64,000 bases of DNA, from positions 372,001 to 436,000 of the forward strand of contig NZ_BKZW01000004.1 in NCBI RefSeq assembly GCF_008974265.1. The letters are read 5' to 3'. Below the pieces are notes generated by a model, which was not told the origin of the DNA, searched no databases, and saw only the letters and a list, made by a program, of their open reading frames with translations. This DNA comes from Dictyobacter vulcani. GTDB lineage: Bacteria > Chloroflexota > Ktedonobacteria > Ktedonobacterales > Ktedonobacteraceae. Made by a program: the position numbers and the translations under genes. This document shows, in pieces, positions 56,133-64,000 of the stretch. The first letter of the stretch is position 1. Every line of letters begins with the position of its first letter.

Positions 56133-56501
56133 CAGTACAGTTCTCCTGCTAAAGAAAGTGACACTTCTTTAGAACAAGTAATTAAGGTAATATTAGCTAA
56201 TTGAACGAAATAGATCAAAAGAGTATCTCGCAGTAAAGAGAAAATAGAGTATTGAATTCCATTTTCTATATAAAGTATACTTGTAACGTATATTTATCAA
56301 ATGAAAATGTATTAATATAATTCGTGCTAATTGATCTACATATGTTTATCAAACACTTCAACAGGTATTCACTGGAACGTGCTGTGTCGATTATCAACTG
56401 GAAAACAAAGCTAGCAATTTGGTGGTCCTGGATTACCGTTTATGGTGGGGGTCAAAAAGAATAAGGAGGGTAGAAGCTTAATTGTAGAGGAGAGGACCAT
56501 C
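56133..56501. other. AT-rich intergenic region
   Basis: About 370 bases between divergent genes, strongly AT-rich toward the ice-binding-type gene. It presumably holds two promoters; I see no defined operator, RNA gene or repeat family. Confidence 0.4.
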
Positions 56502-57316
56502 ATGCAAACAATGTCACCTGTTGTCATTGAGGACATAGAGAGCCATGTGACCTTTGCCGCACATACACAGGCGGTTCAGGTGCTATCCAGGTCATGCATA
56601 CCCATCTTCACGAGCTACTGACGCTGGCAGATCTTGCCTCGGTCGCCTGCTTGAGCCCTTATCATTTTAACCGCGTCTTTCGGCGGATGATTGGTATTCC
56701 CCCCGGCGAATTTTTGTCCGCGCTCCGCCTCCAGACGGCTCGCCGCTTGCTTTTGACGACCCCGCTCAGCGTTACCGATATTTGTTTTGAGGTTGGCTAT
56801 ACCAGTACCAGCTCGTTTACGTCCCGTTTCGCCCAGGCGGTCGGTGCGTCTCCACGCCAGTTGCGCCAGCGTGCCCATGAATTTGATTTGGAGCCGCTGG
56901 ATAAAGAAATGCGTGTGTCCAGACCACCGGTTGACCGACAACAGAATGTGATCAGTACGCCATCGACCTTGCAGGGCTATGTCACCGCACCTGCCAGCTT
57001 TCAGGGCGAAATCTATATTGGTCTCTTTCACCGTTCTCTGCCGCAGGGCGCACCGATCAGGTGTACCAAGCTCTATGCCCCCGGTTTCTATCAGATCCCC
57101 AATGTGCCAGACGGTGCCTATTATTTATTGTCGGCCGCGTTTCCCTTCGCCAATGATCCCCAGAAATATCTCTCTCCGGGCGAAAAAATGCTGGTGGCCA
57201 AAAACTCAAGTCCACTGATGATCCACAAAGGCCACATTTCTGGTATCCCGGATCTCACGTTGCGGCCCCCGCGCCTCACTGATCCACCATTGGTGATGGG
57301 GCTTCCATTGCTCTAA
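56502..57316 (+). CDS. AraC-family transcriptional regulator (one frameshift)
   Basis: 271 residues once one G is restored near 56580. Residues ~30-125 are the AraC double helix-turn-helix (LADLASVACLSPYHFNRVFR; GIPPGEFLSALRLQTARRLL; VTDICFEVGYTSTSSFTSRF). The C-terminal ~140 residues (APASFQGEIYIGLFHRSLPQ) are a separate beta-rich ligand-like domain. GAGGAGAGGA precedes the ATG at 56502. It may control the ABM monooxygenase gene that follows. Confidence 0.78.
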
Positions 57317-57432
57317 AGGGGGAGCCGGCAGGATTAATTATTTTCGTTTAATCGAAGTTGACTAAATGTTGTCAGGTATGCTTAAATAAGAGTAGTCAAT
57401 TGTGACTAAAAAAATCAAGGAGAAATATATTC

Positions 57433-57720
57433 ATGTTTATTGCTGTCAATAAAGTTAACGTACCTGCCGACAAACAGCCAATGGTGATCAAAGGTTTTGA
57501 GCATGCCGCGCCAGGCATGAAGCAATTCAAAGGCTTCCTGGGCCTTGAGCTCTGGACTGCCGACGACAACAGCCTCCTGGCGATCTCACGCTGGGAAAGC
57601 AAAGAGGATCTTGACGAGTACACCAAAAATGATCTGTTCAAGCAGCATCATGGTGGTGCCAGCCGCGAAGATTCCCAGCCCGGATCAGTCACCTACTATA
57701 ACGGCCAGGTGCTTTCCTGA
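57433..57720 (+). CDS. ABM-family monooxygenase, HmoA/IsdG-like
   Basis: 95 residues with the antibiotic-biosynthesis-monooxygenase fold: NKVNVPADKQPMVIKGFEH, then FKGFLGLELWTADDNSLLAI, SRWESKEDLDEYTKND and FKQHHG. The fold is shared by heme-degrading IsdG/HmoA and by quinone-forming enzymes. The His after FKQ may be the heme ligand. AAGGAG precedes the ATG, and TTGACT with TAAAT 18 bases on could be the promoter (57358-57387). Confidence 0.78.
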   Translation: MFIAVNKVNVPADKQPMVIKGFEHAAPGMKQFKGFLGLELWTADDNSLLAISRWESKEDLDEYTKNDLFKQHHGGASREDSQPGSVTYYNGQVLS

Positions 57721-57724
57721 GCAG

Positions 57725-57756
57725 ATTGGCTCCGCTATGTTTGTAGCGGAGCCAAT
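57725..57756. terminator. Bidirectional hairpin terminator
   Basis: ATTGGCTCCGCTA and TAGCGGAGCCAAT form a 13-base stem between the convergent monooxygenase and desulfhydrase-type genes. Confidence 0.75.
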
Positions 57757-57785
57757 TCTCATTGTCCCGGATCTGTCTTTGATGA

Positions 57786-58822
57786 TTAGCGGGGGATATC
57801 CAGGCCCCGTTTCTTGAGATGAGCCGCGATGGCGTCGGTATAAGCAAAGAGGGCGGTACGCCACCCGAGTGGAGTAGCAGGATCGTCTGCTGCTGTGACC
57901 AGCGTCCAGCGGCCTGGTGGGCCAGGAAGCCCGACAGCATTTTTCCCGAATAGACAGGATCCAGCAGAATACCTTCGGTCTGCCCCATCAGCATAATGGC
58001 ATCTAAGCATGCTTCAGTTGGATCGCCATATTCACGGCCAACAAACTCGTCATGTATCTCAAATACGCCTCGCGCCCGCTGCGGATCGCGCTCAAGCAGA
58101 CGGCAGAGCTCGGTCCACCATATTTCCATCTTTTGATAGCAGGCGGCCTTTTTTTGATTGACGCTGATACCGATCAAAGGACAGGTGATGCCCTTTTCGC
58201 GTAGTGCCAGCAGCAATGCTGTGAAGATGCCACCCGTACCAAACGGTGTATAGATCGCATCCAGCTGGATACCCTGTTCCTCAACTTGCTGTGCGATCTC
58301 CAGCCCGCAGCGAATATAGCCCAGACAACTGTGTGGAGTGGTGCCACTAACAGGAATCACATAGGGCTTTTTTCCCTGTGCCAGCAGTGACTGGCAGACA
58401 TCATCAACGGCAGGTTGTAGATCCCAGTGGCTGGCGGCCTCGACGAGATGGACCTGCGCCCCCATCAAGTACACGGTCAGCAGGTTTCCCTGGATGGCCT
58501 GGTATTGATCGCGGCTCAGAATAACTACGCAATCCATACCAACCTTGCGCGCAGCGGCTGTGGTCAGGCGTGCGTGATTGCTCTGGGCGCTGCCGCAGGT
58601 CACCAGCGTATCAGCTCCTTGCGCCAGTGCGCGTGCCACTTCATATTCCAACTTACGCGGCTTATCGCCACCCAGCGTCAGATCCGTCAAATCATCGCGT
58701 TTCATCCAGAGCTGTGGTCCGAGCCTTGCACTCAGCGTAGGCAAAGCCTGCAGCGGCGTCGGCAAACGAGTCAGCGAGACGCGTGGATACTCCTCCAGCG
58801 CAGCTTCAAGTGACTTCTGCAT
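57786..58822 (-). CDS. D-cysteine desulfhydrase / ACC deaminase-family PLP enzyme (one frameshift)
   Basis: 345 residues after adding one G near 57868 (LLHSGGVPALFAYTDAI). The PLP Lys lies in TLGGDKPRKLEY; the phosphate/substrate-binding region is CGSAQSNHARLTTAA; FGTGGIFTALLLAL is the glycine-rich loop. Sequence features fit D-cysteine desulfhydrase (DcyD) at least as well as ACC deaminase. AAGGAG precedes the ATG. Confidence 0.83.
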
Positions 58823-58889
58823 CTCTTTTCTCGCTCCTTATATATAATATAGCCCGGCCAACCATCAAAATAACAATGGAGTCGAAAAT

Positions 58890-59031
58890 GTAGGTTCGAC
58901 CCTTGCGGTCGATTAACTCCCTTTATTCTATCCTCCCTTAACCATGAGCAACCTGCTATATGCCTTGTTCTACGTGATCTTGATCGGAGAGGTTGATTTG
59001 GGGGAACCAATCGGGCAAGCCCCGAACCTAC
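58890..59031. repeat. RS-B repeat
   Basis: 142 bases; ends GTAGGTTCGACCCTTGCGGTCGATT and the complement of GTAGGTTCGGGGCTTGCCCGATTGG, given here in blocks. It lies between the desulfhydrase and alpha/beta-hydrolase genes. Confidence 0.65.
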
Positions 59032-59048
59032 GGTGGCTTGGATGTTGG

Positions 59049-59903
59049 CTATGGTTTTAGCGAACCCAGGAAATCCAGTACAATCTGGTTGAACTCGCTT
59101 GGTTTCTCCATAAAGGGATGGTGCGCTGTGTCTGCCATAATGATCTTTCTGGCAGCGGGTATCTCGGCTGCTAGGTGCTCAAGCGGATTGGGTACATCCA
59201 ACGCTCCTAGAATGATGAGCGTTGGTACTGCAATCGTTGATAGACGTTCAATGGCAGGTGGTTCTAACGGGATTGGGTGCATCTGATCCTGGATCTCCTC
59301 ATCTGGACGTTCCCAGTTGCGCGTGGTCATTGCGCGCACCCGTTCGCGCACATCGGGAGCCGCTTGCGCCGGAAGTCGGCCTGGTCCATCCGTCCATAAA
59401 TCTAGTGAGATATCAACTGCTCGTGCGATATCGTGTTGCTCAAATGCGTCATTCAGGCTGGTATACATACGCGCCACAACTGGATGATCTTTCATCATTT
59501 CTTCGGATGGCTGAAATCCGCTGACTCCTGCTGTGACAGGGATTAGCGCATCTACCAGCTCAGGATGTTCAAGTGTAAAATCGATTGCCAGCGCGCCTCC
59601 TCCAGAGACTCCCATCAGATAGGCGCTCTCGATGCCCAGGAATTTCATCAATTCGTAGAGATCCTGGCGCGCGGAATAAGGCTTCTCCCCGGTAACCAAC
59701 CCAGAATCGCCAAAGCCGCGCTGATCATAGCGGATAACCCTGTATTGTTGAGCGAAGACGGCGAACTGATCGTCCCATGATCTTCTATCCAGCAGATGTC
59801 CATGTATGAGAATGAATGGATGCCCTGTACCGGCCACTTCATAATATAGTTTTGTGTTGTTCACATCGGCAAAGCCCGTCTGCACATTTTCTGTATTTGC
59901 CAT
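59049..59903 (-). CDS. Alpha/beta hydrolase
   Basis: 284 residues. HGHLLDRRSWD near residue 35 is the oxyanion region, the nucleophile elbow is MGVSGGGAL, the acid is in LGALDVPNP, and the catalytic His lies in ADTAHHPFMEKP. RYDQRGFGDSG is typical of the haloperoxidase/proline-iminopeptidase-like group. Cytoplasmic; substrate unknown. GAAAGGA precedes the ATG. Confidence 0.85.
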   Translation of the reverse strand: MANTENVQTGFADVNNTKLYYEVAGTGHPFILIHGHLLDRRSWDDQFAVFAQQYRVIRYDQRGFGDSGLVTGEKPYSARQDLYELMKFLGIESAYLMGVSGGGALAIDFTLEHPELVDALIPVTAGVSGFQPSEEMMKDHPVVARMYTSLNDAFEQHDIARAVDISLDLWTDGPGRLPAQAAPDVRERVRAMTTRNWERPDEEIQDQMHPIPLEPPAIERLSTIAVPTLIILGALDVPNPLEHLAAEIPAARKIIMADTAHHPFMEKPSEFNQIVLDFLGSLKP

Positions 59904-60170
59904 AGTGTTATTCCTTTCGCTTTATCTTTCACACTCTTAGTATGATAACAGCATAAGCGGTTAAGAACGACCCTATATAGCTAGCTTGCAGCTGGAACTG
60001 AAGAACCTCAGCGTAAAATCTACGTCGCATCGGTCGCTAACCGTTGCTTAAGTTGAACGTATTAGAGTGTGCTGCCCACGTCCGTAAATGCTGTTACAGT
60101 GAAACTTATATACTTGAAAGGCATCAATAAATGGAAGAACAGGTTACGCCAGACTTGATCGACATTGGCG

Positions 60171-60625
60171 ACCAGCGCTAATACGTTTCGGTTAGCGAGA
60201 CGTTGAGAGAGGGTTCGACGTGACCAGCAAGCAAGGTGTACGTGGAGAGGGCGCCACACGCGGAGGTCGCACTGCTGCGTTTGCGCAGGCCAGCGTGCAA
60301 GAACGACGCGCAGTGCTGTGGCGCCTACAGGGATCGTGTGTGCTGTGGCCTGCTCGCGCAGCAACGTGGTGGGAGAGCGCGTGGATCCTCCCCGTACCGG
60401 TGCGGAAAGGATCACGAAACAGGATCCGTCTCGGTGTAGGCGCCACAGGCATGCGCTGCTCGTTGAGCACCTCGCTCCACGAGAACGCCGCATGCCGGCC
60501 TCCGCGTGTGGCGCCCACTCGACGGACGATCCGCTGCTTTTTTTTACAACAGCTTTTGCAACCACAAAAGTGCTTCAACGAAACGTATTGGCCCTGGTGC
60601 CTATGGGTGCAAGACCTGCCGGTAC
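60171..60625. repeat. RS-A element, copy A7, left terminal repeat lost
   Basis: The left end begins at GACCAGCGCTAATACGTTTC, without GTAGCGGCAG; the right end is GCAAGACCTGCCGGTAC. Orientation opposite to A1. Arms TGGCGCCTACA and TGTAGGCGCCA pair. It lies between two minus-strand genes (not convergent). Confidence 0.8.
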
Positions 60626-60644
60626 GCCGACAGGTTGTAGCGAC

Positions 60645-60669
60645 AAGCGCTGCCGCTACGGCAGCGCTT
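60645..60669 (-). terminator. Hairpin after malate synthase
   Basis: AAGCGCTGCCG-CTA-CGGCAGCGCTT, a perfect 11-base stem 17 bases past the aceB stop; it also contains the RS-A core TGCCGCTAC. Confidence 0.55.
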
Positions 60670-60685
60670 AGGATGGGTTGTTTGT

Positions 60686-62292
60686 TCAGGCGATGTAGGC
60701 GTAGGCGGGGATGGTCAGGAATTCGATGAAGTTTTTGTCGCTAATGATCTGGTCAAGGATGGTGCCGGCGGCGGTGAATGGGCGTGCGGCATATTCTTGT
60801 CTGCCGATGTTGTCCTGGAGCCGTATTTGTTCTTCCTGGAGAAACTGGCGGAACATGTCGATGGTGATGCGGCGACCATCGTTGAGGATACCGCCGGGAT
60901 GGTTGATCCATTGCCAGATCTGGGCACGCGAGATTTCGACGGTGGCGGCGTCTTCCATCAGGTGGTTGATGGGGACACAGCCGTTGCCGCGCAGCCAGGC
61001 TTCCAGGTATTGCAGGCTGACGCTGATGTTGTTGCGCAGTCCGGCTTCGGTGATGCTACCAGCGGGCATCTGGAGCAGGTCGGCGGCGCTGACGTGGACA
61101 TCTTCCCGTTTGCGCTGTACCTGGTTGGCCTGTGGCATCAGGGCATTGAATTCTTCGAGTGCAATCGGTACCAGACCTGGATGGGCGACCCAGGTACCAT
61201 CGTGCCCGTCGCTGGCCTCGCGTTTTTTGTCGGCTCGTACCCGCGCCAGGGCGGTCTCGTTGGCGGTGGGATCATTTTTGATCGGGATCTGAGCCGCCAT
61301 ACCACCAATGGCATGGGCATTACGCCGATGGCAGGTCTGGATTGTGAGGAGCGAGTAGGAGTGCATAAAGTGTGTGGTCATGGTGACCTCGGCACGATCC
61401 GGTAGGATGAAATCAGGATTATGGTGGAACTTCTTGATCACACTAAAGATATAATCCCAGCGTCCGCAGTTGAGTCCGGCTGCGTGTTCACGCAACTCAT
61501 AGAGGATCTCGTGCATCTCGAAGCTTGCTAGAATAGTCTCGATGAGCACGGTCGCTTTAATCGTGCCCTGTGGAATACTGAGGAGCTGCTGGGCCAGTAC
61601 GAAAATGTCATTCCAGAGTCGGGCCTCAAGATGGCTCTCCATTTTGGGGAGATAGAAGTAGGGGCCGCTCCCATTGTCCAGCAGTTGCTGGGCGTTATGG
61701 AAGACATACAGGCCAAAATCGAAGATGCCTGCTGAGATTGGTTGGCCGTCAATCAGCACATGCTTTTCTAGCAGGTGCCAGCCGCGTGGACGCACCATCA
61801 GGACCGCGGTCTTGTCCTTCAGTTGATATGTTTTACCATCGGGATTAGTAAAGCTGATCGTGCGCCGGATAGCATCGCGCAGATTAATCTGTCCCTGGAT
61901 CGTGTTTTCCCAGGTCGGGGTATTGGAGTCCTCGAAGTCAGCCATGAAGCCGTATGCGCCCGAGTTCAGCGCGTTAATAATCATCTTACGTTCAACCGGA
62001 CCCGTGATCTCGACGCGGCGATCCTGGAGATCCGCCGGAATCGGCGCGACGGTCCAGTCTCCGTTTCTGATCTGTTCGGTCTCAGGGAGAAAATCAGGTA
62101 GCTTTCCGGCATCGAGCTCAAGCTGGCGTTGGGCGCGGGCCGCCAGGAGTTCTTCGCGACGCGTGCCGAAGGCGCGGACCAGGCTGGCGATAAAGGTCAT
62201 GGCCTCAGGAGTCAGGATTTCCGCAAAGGCCGGGGAGATCGCGGCCTTGATCTCAATACCCGGTGCATAATTAATCGTTGATGGGTGGTCAT
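60686..62292 (-). CDS. aceB: Malate synthase A (one frameshift near the start)
   Basis: 535 residues when one C is restored near 62280, giving [18 protein letters not shown]; without it translation could begin only at the internal ATG at 62200. It catalyses glyoxylate + acetyl-CoA to malate. Family residues include [43 protein letters not shown] and [13 protein letters not shown], and the catalytic-loop region NCVP-like [15 protein letters not shown]. Length fits malate synthase A. GGATGGAGGG precedes the ATG at 62292. It lies 99 bases downstream of aceA in the glyoxylate-shunt operon. Confidence 0.92.
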
Positions 62293-62325
62293 AGTGCCCT
62301 CCATCCTTTCTGCTTATGGTGTATG

Positions 62326-62373
62326 CGCGTTGCCTGCCAGCTCCAGCAATGCTAGAAGCTGGCAGGCAACGCG
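62326..62373 (-). other. Intercistronic hairpin between aceA and aceB
   Basis: CGCGTTGCCTGCCAGCT and AGCTGGCAGGCAACGCG form a perfect 17-base stem with a 14-base loop and no T tract. It may lower aceB expression or stabilise the upstream aceA message. Confidence 0.6.
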
Positions 62374-62391
62374 AGTCGCGCTCAACATATA

Positions 62392-63668
62392 TTAGTGGAA
62401 TTGGCCTTCTTCGGTTGAGCCGGTCAGGGCAGTGGTGGAGGATTGTCCGCCGGAGATGACTTTGGCTACTTCATCGAAATAGCCGGTACCAACCTCGCGC
62501 TGGTGTTTGGTGGCGGTATAGCCCTTAGCTTCTAATGCGAACTCCTCTTGCTGCAACTCTGAATAGGCGCTCATGCCACGATCTTTATAGTCGAGGGCCA
62601 GTTTAAACATACTCTGGTTCAGGGCATGGAAACCGGCCAGCGTAATAAACTGGAAGACATAGCCCATCTTTGAGAGTCGCTGCTGGAATTCCGCGATGGC
62701 GTCGGGCTCCAGTTTTTTGCGCCAGTTGAAGGATGGAGAACAGTTATAGGCGAGGAGCTGGTCGGGATACTGTGCATGGATTGCGTCGGCGAAGCGCTGG
62801 GCCTCTTCGATATTTGGTTCAGAGGTTTCACACCAGATCAAATCGCAGTAGGGAGCATAGGCCAGCCCACGAGCAATCGCGGTCTCCAGTCCGTTGCGGA
62901 TCTTGTAGAAGCCTTCGTGGGTGCGCTCATCGGTCAGAAATTGATGATCGACTGGATCGATGTCGGAGGTGATCAGGGTGGCGGCGTTAGCATCCGTGCG
63001 AGCAAACAGGAGGGTTGGGACGTTCAGGACATCGGCGGCAAAGCGAGCGGCCACCAGATGCTTGATCGCGGTCTGCGTTGGGATCAGGACCTTGCCACCC
63101 ATGTGGCCGCATTTCTTTTCGGAGGCCAGCTGATCCTCAAAATGGACGCCGGCCGCGCCTGCCTCGATCATCGCCTTCATCATCTCAAAGACGTTCAGAG
63201 GACCACCAAAGCCGGCCTCGCCATCGGCGATAATGGGGCAAACCAATCAATATCGTCCTTGCCTTCTGAATGATAAATCTGATCGACGCGCTGGAAGGCC
63301 TGATTGATCTTGCGCACAACCTGCGGCACGCTATTAGCGGGATACAAACTCTGGTCGGGATACATCTGACCGGCCAGGTTGGCATCTGCGGCAACCTGCC
63401 AGCCACTAAGATAAATAGCTTTAAGGCCAGCCTTTACCTGCTGTACCGCCTGATTGCCGGTGAGCGCACCCAGGGCCGCCACATATGATTCACTATGGAG
63501 GAGCTCCCAGAGCCGTTCCGCACCCCGGCGAGCCAGTGTATGCTCAATCTGGAGTGTGCCCTGTAATCGCAAAACATCTTCCGCGCTATAAGGACGCTTG
63601 ACTCCGTGCCAGCGCTCCTCTGTCTCCCAGGCATTTGACAATTCGACGGCATGTTGACGTTTCATCAT
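62392..63668 (-). CDS. aceA: Isocitrate lyase (one frameshift)
   Basis: 425 residues when one C is restored near 63240 ([18 protein letters not shown]). It cleaves isocitrate to glyoxylate and succinate, the first step of the glyoxylate shunt. The catalytic loop KKCGHMGG with its Cys is intact, as are LYLSG-like [11 protein letters not shown] near residue 85, FARTDAN, and [15 protein letters not shown] precedes the ATG. Both shunt enzymes carry a single-base loss in a C run, which suggests sequence error. Confidence 0.92.
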
Positions 63669-63732
63669 GATGTGTGTTCCTTTCCCGGCAATGAACCAGC
63701 GCAGATCATAAAAGATCGTGCGTACATTTTTT

Positions 63733-63875
63733 GTAGACCACAGTGTCTACGTGTTACCTACTAGAAAGGATACCTGGAAAAGCAGCAAAAGAACTAGGAT
63801 TTGAGTTCACAAGTACTGAGGTATAGCATAAGTAAACGCTTATATGTGTAGCCAGCTAACATTTTAGTAAACGCT
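63733..63875. promoter_or_regulatory. Candidate operators in the aceA/LysR divergent region
   Basis: GTAGACCACAGTGTCTAC (63733-63750) is palindromic, and AGTAAACGCT occurs twice in direct orientation (63831 and 63866). These could be sites for the adjacent LysR-type regulator. Confidence 0.4.
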
Positions 63876-63940
63876 AGCAAAATAGTCTGTAAATAAGCTA
63901 TACTGTACGATTATCGTTTCTTTGCAAAGGAGCAAGGGGA

Positions 63941-64000
63941 ATGCGCAATCTGAATCTTCATCAACTGGCAACCTTTCAAGTAGTAGCGAAACATTGTAGC
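63941..64000 (+). CDS. LysR-family regulator (3'-partial, 20 residues)
   Basis: Only the first 20 codons lie in the window: MRNLNLHQLATFQVVAKHCS. The L..L..F..VA pattern is the start of a LysR helix-turn-helix. AAAGGAGCAAGGGGA precedes the ATG. Divergent from aceA, so it may regulate the glyoxylate shunt; the call is tentative. Confidence 0.55.
   Translation, partial: MRNLNLHQLATFQVVAKHCS

Noticed and set aside
1-64000. tRNA and rRNA genes
   Set aside because: I saw no cloverleaf-like or rRNA-conserved sequence on either strand; GGTTCGA-like strings belong to RS-B repeats.

Overview
The window looks like chromosomal DNA of a spore- or mycelium-forming Chloroflexota of the Ktedonobacteria type. 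This is an inference from gene content: many ECF sigma factors and orphan sensor kinases, Thr/Pro-repeat secreted proteins, DUF4097 and beta-propeller surface proteins, an AcuC deacetylase fused to an AcuA acetyltransferase, a FTR1 permease, and a dense population of dispersed palindromic repeats. I see no rRNA or tRNA gene, CRISPR array, prophage or replication origin. Genes are mostly single or in operons of two or three. LAYOUT. 1-15.2 kb: a partial secreted propeller-like protein, a YIP1 protein, an ArsR-type regulator, an MFS exporter, an SDR, a class C serine hydrolase, two tandem DUF4097 proteins, a small membrane protein with its winged-helix regulator, two paralogous lipoproteins and a Tat-exported seven-blade PLL-like lectin. 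15.5-21.2 kb: a light-signalling operon (bacteriophytochrome kinase, single-domain response regulator, REC-PAS-GAF kinase). 21.7-38.4 kb: NUDIX, phosphotransferase, methyltransferase, ECF41 sigma factor with a Clp-N/zinc-ribbon protein, DinB, TPR, L,D-transpeptidase, inositol-phosphatase-type enzyme, an orphan DNA methyltransferase, an ECF sigma factor overlapping a membrane-anchored PQQ propeller, and an S9 peptidase. 38.4-41.1 kb: a stand-alone TnpB and a decayed IS630. 41.2-50 kb: nucleotidyltransferase, acuB, an acuC-acuA fusion, VOC, GNAT, MBL, DinB and FTR1 iron permease. 50-64 kb: small proteins, S53 protease, ice-binding-type DUF3494 protein, AraC regulator, ABM monooxygenase, D-cysteine desulfhydrase-type enzyme, alpha/beta hydrolase, and the glyoxylate-shunt genes aceB and aceA beside a divergent LysR gene. 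TWO WINDOW-WIDE PATTERNS. (1) A family of large palindromic elements with GTAGCGGCAG terminal inverted repeats sits at gene 3' ends. All six copies with both ends intact lie exactly between convergent genes. At six gene ends the TAG of the terminal repeat is itself the stop codon. Nearly all other convergent junctions carry an ordinary hairpin, so these elements probably serve as mobile bidirectional terminators. (2) About thirty reading frames are broken by single-base losses or gains, mostly in homopolymers, including in core enzymes such as isocitrate lyase and malate synthase. This looks more like uncorrected sequencing error than decay. I give the restored gene limits and, where I could, the position of each shift. 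Functional links: acuB plus acuC-acuA (reversible acetylation of acetyl-CoA synthetase in Bacillus) and aceA/aceB point to growth on acetate. The phytochrome operon, ECF systems and secreted enzymes fit a complex soil lifestyle.
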